From NCBI GenBank assembly GCA_945869825.1, contig CAMBQF010000018.1:1-33482 (forward strand): 33,482 bases of DNA, written 5' to 3'. Below are positions 7,945-15,317 of this stretch, in pieces; position 1 is the first letter of the stretch, and the number at the start of each line of letters is the position of its first letter. Below the pieces are notes generated by a model that saw nothing but the letters and a program-made list of their open reading frames with translations, did no database searches and was not told the origin of the DNA. Both the position numbers and the translations under genes were made by a program. Origin of the DNA: Chitinophaga pinensis (GTDB lineage Bacteria > Bacteroidota > Bacteroidia > CAMBQF01).

Positions 7945-7975
7945 CAAAGAAAAATAAAAATAACAGAGTATGCAA
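7945..7975 (-). promoter_or_regulatory. Promoter of the CHU_C surface-protein gene
   Basis: On the minus strand TTG (7975-7973) is followed after 20 nt by TTTCTTTG (7952-7945), one mismatch from TAnnTTTG, ending 21 nt before the ATG at 7923. This supports the ATG as the start rather than the TTG at 7947, which lies inside the box. Confidence 0.5.
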
Positions 7976-8015
7976 CAACAAACGCTATTGTTTTTAACAA
8001 TTCAATTCACAAGGG

Positions 8016-8480
8016 CTAAAGTTTACCAAACTTATCTTCTAAAACCTTGTGGCGGTATTCAAATATACCGGCAAGCTGATTCTTTACAATAACCGCGTTG
8101 GCTATGGCTCCCAGCGGGCCAAGAGGAAGTTTGTAGTGTAGCAAATCTTCCATCAAAACCCCACCTTCTACTGCTGTAAAAAAATGTTGGTGGTGCCAAA
8201 AGTTATAAGGCCCAAACCGTTGTTCGTCTACAAAATATTCTTTATCCCTTACATGGGTTATCTCGGTCATCCAAAATAGGGGTACACCCAGCAATGGTTT
8301 TACATGGTAACATATAATTTGCCCGGGGTACATTTTATCAATCTTGTGTTTTGATAAAACATTAAACCCCATATACTTAGGCGTTATTTCTTGTAGGTTT
8401 CGGGGCGATGAAAAATACTCCCATGCCTCATCTAACGTAATGGGCAACAATTGTTTGCGGTAAAGACTGTAATTAAACAT
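8016..8480 (-). CDS. SRPBCC (START-like) ligand-binding protein
   Basis: The 154-residue protein is a compact SRPBCC-fold protein of the polyketide cyclase/dehydrase type, predicted to form a deep hydrophobic pocket for a small ligand. Evidence is the N-terminal strand followed by PITLDEAWEYFSSPRNLQEITP (14-35), a very frequent opening in this superfamily, then MTEITHV, VDEQRFGPYNFWHHQHFF and the C-terminal helix containing RHKVLEDKF. There is no signal peptide. It lies 30 nt downstream of corA on the same strand and is probably co-transcribed. The ligand and reaction are unknown. Homologues are often annotated as cell-division inhibitors, a name I would not trust. Confidence 0.8.
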   Translation of the reverse strand: MFNYSLYRKQLLPITLDEAWEYFSSPRNLQEITPKYMGFNVLSKHKIDKMYPGQIICYHVKPLLGVPLFWMTEITHVRDKEYFVDEQRFGPYNFWHHQHFFTAVEGGVLMEDLLHYKLPLGPLGAIANAVIVKNQLAGIFEYRHKVLEDKFGKL

Positions 8481-8510
8481 CTATATTAAACAGGCCAAAC
8501 CATAAAAGGT

Positions 8511-9413
8511 TTATAACCACTTTTTTCGATTAAACCATTGCCATATTATTAATACAACCAACACCATCAGCCCCCAAACTGCCGGGTAGCCATATTCCCA
8601 GTCTATCTCGGGCATCAGCTTAAAGTTCATCCCATATACACCTACAATAAACGTAAGGGGCATAAAAAATACCGAGAATAGGGTGAGTACTAAAATTACC
8701 TCATTCACCCGTTGGGTTGATACGTTGAAGTGTATAGAGAGTAGTTGGTTTAGGTTGTCTCTTACCAGGTCGCACTCTACATACATCCGGTCTACTGTAT
8801 CCCTAAGGTCTTCCATTACTACGGGGTTTAGCGGCGACTCATCTTTAAATCTGTGTATTAAATCTTTGGTTAGCAGTATCATGCGCCTATAAACATCAAC
8901 TTTACGTTTAAGGTAGTACGAATCTTTAATAATCGTAGGGTGTTTCCTTTTTAAAAATATTTTGGTCTCAAAGGCATCCAGCACCTTATCGGCTTTTGCT
9001 ATAGGTGCTTCGTACGATAGTATGCCCCTGCGTAATATTTGTACAGCGATTTTTTCCAGCGTTACTTTATCGTTTATACAGTAGGTATTTTTAATGTCCA
9101 TTACCAAAGGTTGCTCCCTGCGGTGTATGGTAATTAAGGTTTTGCCTGTAAAAAACATAGCAATTTTCCTTGTCAGCTCCTGAATGCTGTCTGCTTCCTC
9201 CAACGATTCTTCGTCATACACCCTTATGATAACAAACATAATATTTTCCATAAACTCCAGCTTGGGCAGGTGGTTGGGTTGTAGGCAGTCTTCTATAGCA
9301 TGGCGGTGTATACCATACTTGGCTGCAATACTCTCCAGTTCCTGTGGGGTAGGGAAGACAATGTCTATCCACTCAAGCCCCAGCGTTTCGTTTTTATACA
9401 GGGTATTAATCAT
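8511..9413 (-). CDS. corA: CorA-family divalent metal (magnesium/cobalt) transporter
   Basis: The 300-residue protein is a CorA-type pentameric channel for Mg2+ and related ions in the inner membrane. The family signature YGMNF lies at 260-264 at the end of membrane segment 1 (about 238-259), followed by the periplasmic loop with MPEIDWEYG, segment 2 (about 276-294) and a basic tail. The N-terminal 230 residues form the cytoplasmic funnel with the long stalk helix ending RMILLTKDLIHRF and onwards. The length is near the lower end for the family. The start is divergent from the MFS gene, and an SRPBCC gene follows at 30 nt. I saw no Mg2+-sensing leader RNA in the short upstream region. Confidence 0.93.
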   Translation of the reverse strand: MINTLYKNETLGLEWIDIVFPTPQELESIAAKYGIHRHAIEDCLQPNHLPKLEFMENIMFVIIRVYDEESLEEADSIQELTRKIAMFFTGKTLITIHRREQPLVMDIKNTYCINDKVTLEKIAVQILRRGILSYEAPIAKADKVLDAFETKIFLKRKHPTIIKDSYYLKRKVDVYRRMILLTKDLIHRFKDESPLNPVVMEDLRDTVDRMYVECDLVRDNLNQLLSIHFNVSTQRVNEVILVLTLFSVFFMPLTFIVGVYGMNFKLMPEIDWEYGYPAVWGLMVLVVLIIWQWFNRKKWL

Positions 9414-9476
9414 GGGTCTAATTTCTACCTTATTTTTTAAAAATCATTCATTATGTAATATGTGGCGGTTCAATTA

Positions 9477-9484
9477 TATTTTTG
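9477..9484 (+). promoter_or_regulatory. -7 box placed for a leaderless MFS transcript
   Basis: TATTTTTG is an exact TAnnTTTG match that ends only 4 nt before the GTG at 9489. The same 4-nt spacing is seen at nfeD. If real, transcription would begin at or very near the start codon. Confidence 0.45.
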
Positions 9485-9488
9485 GCCC

Positions 9489-10787
9489 GTGCAACCATCA
9501 GGTATACTATCTAATAAAAATGCGCTGCTGTTGGTAACGGTAGCTGCTTTAGGCTATTTTGTGGATATATACGACCTTGTATTGTTCAATGTAGTTAAAA
9601 AAGAAAGCCTGCAACAAATTATGGTTGGGGCCTCTGCCGAAACAATTAAGTCTACTGGTATGTATCTTTTCAATTACCAAATGATTGGTATGTTGATTGG
9701 CGGAATACTTTGGGGTATGCTTGGCGATAAAAAAGGGAGGCTCTCTGTACTGTTTGGTTCTATATTATTATACTCGGTAGCCAATATTGTTAATGCTTTT
9801 GTTGTTGATGTTGATACCTACGCGGTTGTGCGTGTTATTGCAGGCATAGGCCTGGCCGGCGAGTTAGGTGCGGGCATAACACTTGTTTCTGAAACCATGA
9901 GTAAAGAAAACCGTGGCTATGGCACTATGGTTATTGTAACCTTTGGCGCATTGGGTGCTGTAGTGGCTGCCATTGTAGGTGCCGAAGGCCAGATTATTGG
10001 AGCTTTTCTTGAACGTATTTTTGGTGCCCCTTTTGCTAATTGGCAGGTTGCTTACATAGTTGGTGGAGGCTTGGGTGTATTATTATTATTGCTTCGTATA
10101 GGTACAATAGAATCGGGCATGTTTAAATCTATGATTGATGCTAAAGTTGAGCGTGGTAACATATTAATGTTGTTCAACAATAAAGACCGCTTTTTAAAAT
10201 ACCTTAAGTGCATACTGGTTGGGTTGCCTATATGGTATACCATTGGCCTCTTGGTAAACAACTCTCAAGAAATTTTTGCTCCTGCCCTTGATATAAAAGG
10301 CAAAGTGCTAAATGGTGAATGTGTTAAATACACCTACCTGGGCCTTTCAGCGGGCGATTTAGTTAGCGGACTTCTCAGCCAATGGCTTAAAAGTCGTCGT
10401 AAAGTGGTTTTTCTTTACCTTGGAGTAAACCTTTTATTGGTTATTTTCTTTTTATTCTTTGCAAATGGTATTACCGCCAACGCTTTTTATTTACTTTGCT
10501 TTTTGTTAGGCGCTGCAACAGGTTATTGGGCAATATTTGTTACTATTGCTGCAGAGCAGTTTGGCACTAACATACGCAGTACCGTTGCCAACACAGTCCC
10601 AAATTTTGTAAGGGGCTCAGTACCGCTAATCACAATGTTGTTTACAGCATTGCTAACTATAAATATTACAAACACAATAGCCGCCTTTGCTGTTGGTATA
10701 CTCTGCATAGGCCTGGCTTTGTGGGCAACTTTTGGAATTAAAGAAACCTTTGGCAAGGAACTTGATTATGCCGAAGTGGTTTCCTGA
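9489..10787 (+). CDS. Major facilitator superfamily transporter
   Basis: This is a 12-segment MFS transporter of the inner membrane, probably a proton-coupled metabolite symporter. The MFS motif A is present between segments 2 and 3 as GMLGDKKGRLSVL, and a second family stretch is RVIAGIGLAGELGAG. The long central loop contains KSMIDAKVERGNILMLFNNKDR. I place the start at GTG 9489 (about 432 residues), just before the first membrane segment, because an exact -7 box lies between it and the alternative GTG at 9462, which would give 441 residues. The substrate is not readable from the sequence. The gene is divergent from corA, and a phosphopantetheinyl transferase follows 44 nt downstream without a visible promoter of its own. 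Confidence 0.85.
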   Translation: MQPSGILSNKNALLLVTVAALGYFVDIYDLVLFNVVKKESLQQIMVGASAETIKSTGMYLFNYQMIGMLIGGILWGMLGDKKGRLSVLFGSILLYSVANIVNAFVVDVDTYAVVRVIAGIGLAGELGAGITLVSETMSKENRGYGTMVIVTFGALGAVVAAIVGAEGQIIGAFLERIFGAPFANWQVAYIVGGGLGVLLLLLRIGTIESGMFKSMIDAKVERGNILMLFNNKDRFLKYLKCILVGLPIWYTIGLLVNNSQEIFAPALDIKGKVLNGECVKYTYLGLSAGDLVSGLLSQWLKSRRKVVFLYLGVNLLLVIFFLFFANGITANAFYLLCFLLGAATGYWAIFVTIAAEQFGTNIRSTVANTVPNFVRGSVPLITMLFTALLTINITNTIAAFAVGILCIGLALWATFGIKETFGKELDYAEVVS

Positions 10788-10831
10788 ATTGTGCCAGCTT
10801 AAACACGCTAATCAATTAAATAACATATAAA

Positions 10832-11476
10832 ATGGAGTTACCGGTAATTTTAAACCGCACATTAAATGATGGCACACGCCTGTTTGTATTTCTTTATGGC
10901 GATTATTCAGAAGAGGAATTAACAGAACACACTAAATTAACAGATGCTGAAAGGGCTTACCTTGAGTCGGTTCAACACCCTAACCGCCGTAAAGAGTGGG
11001 TTGCAATCCGCACCTTTTTACAAAACAATATGGGCTTTGCCGATTGTTCTGTTGCTTATAATGAAAAGGGCGCCCCTGTACTTAAAAATCCCGATTTGAA
11101 TTTGTCAATTTCACACTCAAGCGGTAAAGCAGCTATCGTATTATCTGAAAACAAAAAAGTAGGCGTAGACATTGAAGTACGCGCAAACAAGGTGTTACGT
11201 GTTGTAAACAAATACCTTTCAGAAGCTGAACAGAATTTCTTAGACCGTAAATTTCGCGATGCGCATGCCCTTGTTTGCTGGTCTGCCAAAGAGTGTGCCT
11301 ATAAAATATTTGACCGCCCAGGCACCTCATTTAAAGAGAATATGCGCGTAAAGCCTTTTAAGCTCGACCGCTATGGGTCTGTAATTGTTAAGTTGTTTAC
11401 TGATGATGGTCTGCGCGATTATGAATTGATGTATGAGCAACATAAAGATTATGTGGTAGCTTACGGCACCAATTAA
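10832..11476 (+). CDS. 4'-phosphopantetheinyl transferase, Sfp-type
   Basis: This 214-residue enzyme transfers the 4'-phosphopantetheine arm of CoA to a carrier-protein serine. The Sfp-type signature is visible as GVDIE (111-115, with Mg2+ ligands Asp113 and Glu115) and WSAKECAYK (150-158, with Glu154 and Lys153-type catalytic residues), preceded by LSISHSSGKA (91-100), the CoA-binding stretch. The length suits the Sfp branch rather than the short AcpS trimers. No carrier protein or polyketide/peptide synthase is nearby, so it may serve fatty-acid ACP or a distant cluster. It lies between an MFS transporter and a PlsC-like acyltransferase, likely in one transcript with the latter (23-nt gap). 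Confidence 0.93.
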   Translation: MELPVILNRTLNDGTRLFVFLYGDYSEEELTEHTKLTDAERAYLESVQHPNRRKEWVAIRTFLQNNMGFADCSVAYNEKGAPVLKNPDLNLSISHSSGKAAIVLSENKKVGVDIEVRANKVLRVVNKYLSEAEQNFLDRKFRDAHALVCWSAKECAYKIFDRPGTSFKENMRVKPFKLDRYGSVIVKLFTDDGLRDYELMYEQHKDYVVAYGTN

Positions 11477-11499
11477 ATTATTATCCTAAAACCAACCTT

Positions 11500-12261
11500 T
11501 TGAAAAAAATACTAATCCGCGTTATACAGTTTCCCTATAGTTTATGGGCGTCTCTGTTTTTCATTATTGTTACCTCGTTAGTTATTTTTCCTATTGCGGT
11601 AATTTTAACATACACGCTACGTAAAAAGGCCATTTTTTCCATCATTCCGGTTTACCGCACATGGGCTAAGATTTACAATTTTTTCATTTTCGTACGCATA
11701 AAATGCTACGGGTATAATGAGAATGTAAAACCTGGAAAAGCCTACCTGTTTGTTGGCAACCATGGCAGTTTTATGGATATTATGGCTTTTGGTTCTACTA
11801 TATTTAATACGTATAAACCCATTGCCAAACGAGAGCTTATTAATATGCCTATTATTGGTTTGGTCTTTAAAATGGCGTGTATAATGGTTGACCGTAGTAG
11901 CGAAGAAAGCCGTAAACGTACCAAAGAGGCTATGCGCCAAAGTATTGAAGACGGTGTTGGTATTGTTGTTTTTGCTGAAGGTACACGAAACAGAACCAAT
12001 GCGCCTCTTATGCCTTTTAAAGACGGCGCTTTTAAAATTGCCGCCGAAACAGGTGCCGAAATTGTTCCTTTTTGCATTATAAACGCTAAGAAAATACTGG
12101 CTCCAAACTCTTTTTGGATGCGCCCGGGAACTATAGAGATTCATTACTTGCCCCCGGTAAAAATTGCTGATTTTCCTACATACGAAGACTTAAAGCAATT
12201 TGTTTATAACCAAATGTATAATACTATCGTTGAAAAAAGTGACAACCATTTTGCTGTATAA
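11500..12261 (+). CDS. 1-acyl-sn-glycerol-3-phosphate acyltransferase (PlsC-like)
   Basis: The 253-residue membrane-associated acyltransferase adds the second acyl chain to lysophosphatidate or a related lysolipid. Motif I NHGSFMD has catalytic His88 and Asp93 (HX4D), and motif III is FAEGTRNR with Glu160-Gly-Thr-Arg163. An N-terminal hydrophobic helix (about 12-39) anchors the protein. The start is TTG at 11500 (TTG AAA AAA), since no ATG or GTG exists upstream in frame before the hydrophobic segment. It follows the phosphopantetheinyl transferase by 23 nt, a coherent pairing for acyl-carrier and lipid metabolism. It could act on ornithine-type or other lysolipids instead of lysophosphatidate, because the substrate range within this family is wide. 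Confidence 0.9.
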   Translation: MKKILIRVIQFPYSLWASLFFIIVTSLVIFPIAVILTYTLRKKAIFSIIPVYRTWAKIYNFFIFVRIKCYGYNENVKPGKAYLFVGNHGSFMDIMAFGSTIFNTYKPIAKRELINMPIIGLVFKMACIMVDRSSEESRKRTKEAMRQSIEDGVGIVVFAEGTRNRTNAPLMPFKDGAFKIAAETGAEIVPFCIINAKKILAPNSFWMRPGTIEIHYLPPVKIADFPTYEDLKQFVYNQMYNTIVEKSDNHFAV

Positions 12262-12319
12262 GTGTTAGGAAGGTAGATTCTTGTTAGTAAAATTATTTTT
12301 AATGGTGGATGCAATCCTA

Positions 12320-12327
12320 TATGTTTG
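12320..12327 (+). promoter_or_regulatory. -7 box for the CBS-domain gene
   Basis: TATGTTTG is an exact TAnnTTTG match ending 24 nt before the ATG at 12352. It overlaps the alternative TTG start at 12325, which it argues against. Confidence 0.5.
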
Positions 12328-12351
12328 TTTACACCGAGTAATAAACTGGCC

Positions 12352-13017
12352 ATGTTAGCTAAAGATTTAATTTTAGATATAGTACCACCGCTTAAAACCA
12401 CCGATACTGGATTAAAAGCCTTGCATTGGATGGATGAGTTTAAAGTATCGCACTTACCTATAGTTAACAGTAGTGAGTTTTTAGGCCTAATATCCGATGC
12501 TGACATACTTGACCTAAATGCCCCCGAAGAATCTATTGGCAATCACCGTCTCTCCTTAATACGCCCTTTTATTGATAAAGATGCCCACGTTTTTGAAGCC
12601 CTTAAAATGGTTACTGAAATGCATCTTAGCCTGGTGCCTGTGGTTGATACCGCTACAAAAGAGTATATAGGTGTTATTACTACACAGTACCTTGCAGAGC
12701 AGGTGGCTCTCATGATTGGCTCTCAAGAACCCGGTGGCATTATTATGCTGGAGGTGGATGAGAAAGATTACACTCTTGCCCAAATAGCCCAAATTGTAGA
12801 AGGCAACGATAGTAAGATACTATCAGTATTTACCTATAAAAACCCCGATGCTAACGATTTGCTGGTGACTATTAAAACCAACCGCGTAGAGCTAAACTCA
12901 GTATTGCAAACCTTTAACCGTTACCAGTACAACGTAGTAGCATCATACCATACCGATGCCTTTGGCGATGACCTTAAAGCCCGCTATGATTTATTTATGA
13001 ATTACATCAATATGTAA
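12352..13017 (+). CDS. CBS-domain pair protein
   Basis: The protein (221 residues from ATG 12352; a TTG at 12325 would add nine) contains two CBS domains forming a Bateman module. The first is MLAKDLILDIVPPLKTTDT to about residue 60, with KVSHLPIVNSSEFLGLISDADIL. The second is PFIDKDAHVFEALKMVTEMHLSLVPVVD followed by GVITTQYL. Such modules sense adenine nucleotides or SAM and regulate attached or partner proteins. The C-terminal 85 residues (from MLEVDEKDYTLAQIAQIVEGND) look like a small ACT-like ligand-binding domain, by pattern only. There is no enzyme domain. The gene has its own -7 box, so it may be transcribed apart from plsC. The partner is unknown. Confidence 0.84.
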   Translation: MLAKDLILDIVPPLKTTDTGLKALHWMDEFKVSHLPIVNSSEFLGLISDADILDLNAPEESIGNHRLSLIRPFIDKDAHVFEALKMVTEMHLSLVPVVDTATKEYIGVITTQYLAEQVALMIGSQEPGGIIMLEVDEKDYTLAQIAQIVEGNDSKILSVFTYKNPDANDLLVTIKTNRVELNSVLQTFNRYQYNVVASYHTDAFGDDLKARYDLFMNYINM

Positions 13018-13138
13018 CTTCTTCTTTATTGATTTCTTTTATTTTTAATATCCCGGCTGCAAAAAAGTTGTGCAAATGACTATAAATAATGTCACTGCCT
13101 GACTTTCAAACAGTGCTTTGGTTAATAGTTTAATACTG

Positions 13139-13846
13139 CTAAGCCCATAAATAAAAATCAGCCACCAAGGCTTTGTATTCTTCGGTGGGATTGCCTTTGT
13201 CGTTATGTAATATAAGGGTGTCTATTTCCAAGTCTTCATTGTACCGGCTAAAGCGTAGTAGGCTTACCGATATAGATTTGTTCTTATTATACTTAATATG
13301 GGTGGTCTTATTCAACAGCAGGCCGTTTTTTTCAGCTTTTAATACAAAAGCTTTAATATTCGCTTCGGGCAATACACAGCAAAAAGCCCCGTCGCTGCTA
13401 AGCAGCCGGCTAACGCTCCACAGTAAATCGTCATAACTCAGGCTAATGCCATGCCGTGCTTGTGCCCTGGCTTGTTTTGGCGATAGTATTTCTTCTGTAA
13501 AATAGGGTGGGTTAGATACAATCAGGTCAAAACGCTTGGGCCTGCGTAGGTCTTTTATGTCAATATGCTCTGCAACCATGCGCCCCGCAAATAGCGATTT
13601 TCTGAAATTTCCTAATGCTTCATTTATTGATGCTTCATCAATATCAATGGCATCTATAGTAGCTTCTGTATACCGTTTGGCCAGCATCAATGCAATAATA
13701 CCGCAACCGGTGCCAATATCTAATATGCGGGCAGGCTCTTCCTGTTCGGCCCAGGCGCCAAGCAATACGGCATCAGTCCCAATGGGCATAGAGGCTTGTT
13801 CATGAACTACCTCAAAATGTTTAAAAGTGAACGTCTTTATAGCCAC
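13139..13846 (-). CDS. tRNA1(Val) (adenine(37)-N6)-methyltransferase TrmN6/YfiC-like
   Basis: This 235-residue SAM-dependent methyltransferase is of the YfiC/TrmN6 type, which methylates N6 of A37 in tRNA1(Val). The opening FTFKHFEVVHEQASMPIGTDAVLLGAWA is the family's distinctive N-terminus. SAM motif I is DIGTGCGI (43-50), and the amino-methyltransferase motif IV is NPPYF (112-116). The start codon is GTG at 13846. It is convergent with the CBS gene and divergent from the secreted TPR gene, with only 38 bp between the two starts. No box-type promoter is visible for this strand. Specificity for tRNA over other RNAs is taken from the family; the protein might have another RNA target. Confidence 0.88.
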   Translation of the reverse strand: MAIKTFTFKHFEVVHEQASMPIGTDAVLLGAWAEQEEPARILDIGTGCGIIALMLAKRYTEATIDAIDIDEASINEALGNFRKSLFAGRMVAEHIDIKDLRRPKRFDLIVSNPPYFTEEILSPKQARAQARHGISLSYDDLLWSVSRLLSSDGAFCCVLPEANIKAFVLKAEKNGLLLNKTTHIKYNKNKSISVSLLRFSRYNEDLEIDTLILHNDKGNPTEEYKALVADFYLWA

Positions 13847-13884
13847 AATTTTTTGCTAATTTGGCGTTTAATTCAATTATCAGG

Positions 13885-14697
13885 ATGAAATATCTTCTTT
13901 CTATTATAACCATTTTGTTAACGATAGGTACCTTGTATGCACAAAGCCCGGCCGAGGCTAAGTTTAACGAAGGGATTAAACACTACCTTGATAGCGATTA
14001 TGATTTAGCTATTGCCTCTTATTCTGAGGCTGTTAAGCTTGATAGTACTTATGCCAGGGCGTATTTTGAAAGGGCTCGTGTATACCATAAACTCAAACAG
14101 CCCGATAATGCCATAGCCGATTATACCCTTTGCCTTCTACACGATAAAAAGAACATTGATGCTCATATGCAACGTGGCAGCATTTTAGTTGAAAAGGAGT
14201 TATATAGTAATGCATTGGTTGACTTTGACCGCGCCATTAAGTTAGATACCAATAATGCAAACGCTTATTTAATGCGTGCCTCGGTAAAAATGGCAATGGG
14301 CATACCTGCTGACGCGATACCTGATTATACCATTTGTATTAAAAAAGGTAAAAAAACACAGGTAATATACTACCAGCGTGGCAAAGCTAAAGAGGCATTG
14401 GGTATGGCACCCGAGGCGTTAGAAGATTATAATTATGCATTAACCATTATGCCTAATTACGATTTAGCCTTATTGTCACGCGGTTTGCTATACTACTCAG
14501 CCCAGGATTATGATAAAGCATTGAAGGATCTCAATGCTTACATTAAGAAAAAGCCTGGCGATGGAAAAGGCTACTTTTACCGCGCCCGCATTTACCAGGC
14601 GCAAAATAATACAGCTGGCGCCTGCGATGATTATAATAAATCCATCAATTATAAGTTTCTTAACCCTAAAGAAAAACCTGCGGGCTTGTGCCCATAA
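13885..14697 (+). CDS. Secreted tetratricopeptide repeat protein
   Basis: The protein (270 residues from ATG 13885) begins with a signal peptide (MKYLLSIITILLTIGTLYAQ) and then carries about six to seven TPR units from EAKFNEGIKHYLDSDYDLAI to the C-terminus, each ending in an Asp/Pro turn such as KLDSTYARAYFERARVY. It is therefore a periplasmic or outer-membrane-associated scaffold. The frame is open to a TTG at 13861, but the signal peptide starts cleanly at the ATG and a degenerate -7 box (TAATTTG, 13857-13863) lies across the TTG. A second secreted-protein gene follows after 9 nt and probably shares the transcript. The C-terminal part (GDGKGYFYRARIYQAQNNTAGACDD) is the usual ending of this protein type in Bacteroidota. 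The partner is unknown. Confidence 0.83.
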   Translation: MKYLLSIITILLTIGTLYAQSPAEAKFNEGIKHYLDSDYDLAIASYSEAVKLDSTYARAYFERARVYHKLKQPDNAIADYTLCLLHDKKNIDAHMQRGSILVEKELYSNALVDFDRAIKLDTNNANAYLMRASVKMAMGIPADAIPDYTICIKKGKKTQVIYYQRGKAKEALGMAPEALEDYNYALTIMPNYDLALLSRGLLYYSAQDYDKALKDLNAYIKKKPGDGKGYFYRARIYQAQNNTAGACDDYNKSINYKFLNPKEKPAGLCP

Positions 14698-14706
14698 GAT
14701 TTTAAT

Positions 14707-15243
14707 ATGATGAAGAGGATAATAGCAATTGTATTATTTGTAAGTGCTTTTGCCATTGCCCATGCACAAACAGGGGGGAAGGTAAGAAATGAGAAAACAC
14801 AGATAAGGCCAAAAATTAAAGACTGCCATAAAATGAGTGCTAACCTAAACTCTGGAACGGTAAACGGGCTTAAGCCAACAGCATTGCCGGCCGATGTAAA
14901 AAAGAAACTGCCTTGCTTTACAGGCGAGTCATCAGAAGGTGGCAACATTAATTGCGGTGGTGGTGTTTTTTACCTGAACAACGATATTTACTTTTATACA
15001 GGTCGCGATTACATTGAAATGCGCGGAAGCTTTAGTGGTACAACATCGCCACCTGTACTTGGATATACCCGAGACGAACTGGTCATTATGTTTGGCACTG
15101 CTGAACGGGTTGTTGACGGGGGGAGGGTATTAATTTATGCCAGGCCTTATGGCTCATTACGTTTGGTATTTAATATGGAAGGCCGTTGTGCCGAGGTGGG
15201 TATACACGCGGTAACGCCTGATAAGATAGAGATGTGCGAATAA
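14707..15243 (+). CDS. Small secreted protein of unknown function, possible BamE/SmpA-like fold
   Basis: I do not recognise a named family. The 178-residue product has a clear signal peptide (MMKRIIAIVLFVSAFAIAHAQ) and five cysteines in the mature part (about 40, 70, 83, 161, 177), compatible with two disulfides. The C-terminal half (about 115-165) shows the pattern LGYTRDELVIMFGTAERV ... GGRVLIYARPYGSLRLVFNMEGRCAEVGI. This resembles the SmpA/OmlA (BamE-like) fold, in which a G-x-T-x-x-E-v motif precedes F-G-x-P/A and two beta strands; that is pattern inference only. There is no lipobox Cys, so it is likely soluble in the periplasm. It follows the secreted TPR gene by 9 nt and precedes the DUF4175 gene by 74 nt. 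Confidence 0.7.
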   Translation: MMKRIIAIVLFVSAFAIAHAQTGGKVRNEKTQIRPKIKDCHKMSANLNSGTVNGLKPTALPADVKKKLPCFTGESSEGGNINCGGGVFYLNNDIYFYTGRDYIEMRGSFSGTTSPPVLGYTRDELVIMFGTAERVVDGGRVLIYARPYGSLRLVFNMEGRCAEVGIHAVTPDKIEMCE

Positions 15244-15317
15244 AGTTGCTTATGGATTGTAAATTTTAATGCATCATTCAGGAAACTAAAAGGGGATTAA
15301 CGCGTAAAAAGGCAACG

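Noticed and set aside
13092-13118. Possible hairpin CACTG...CAGTG between the CBS and trmN6 genes
   Set aside because: Only five base pairs with a long loop and no T run; not a convincing terminator.
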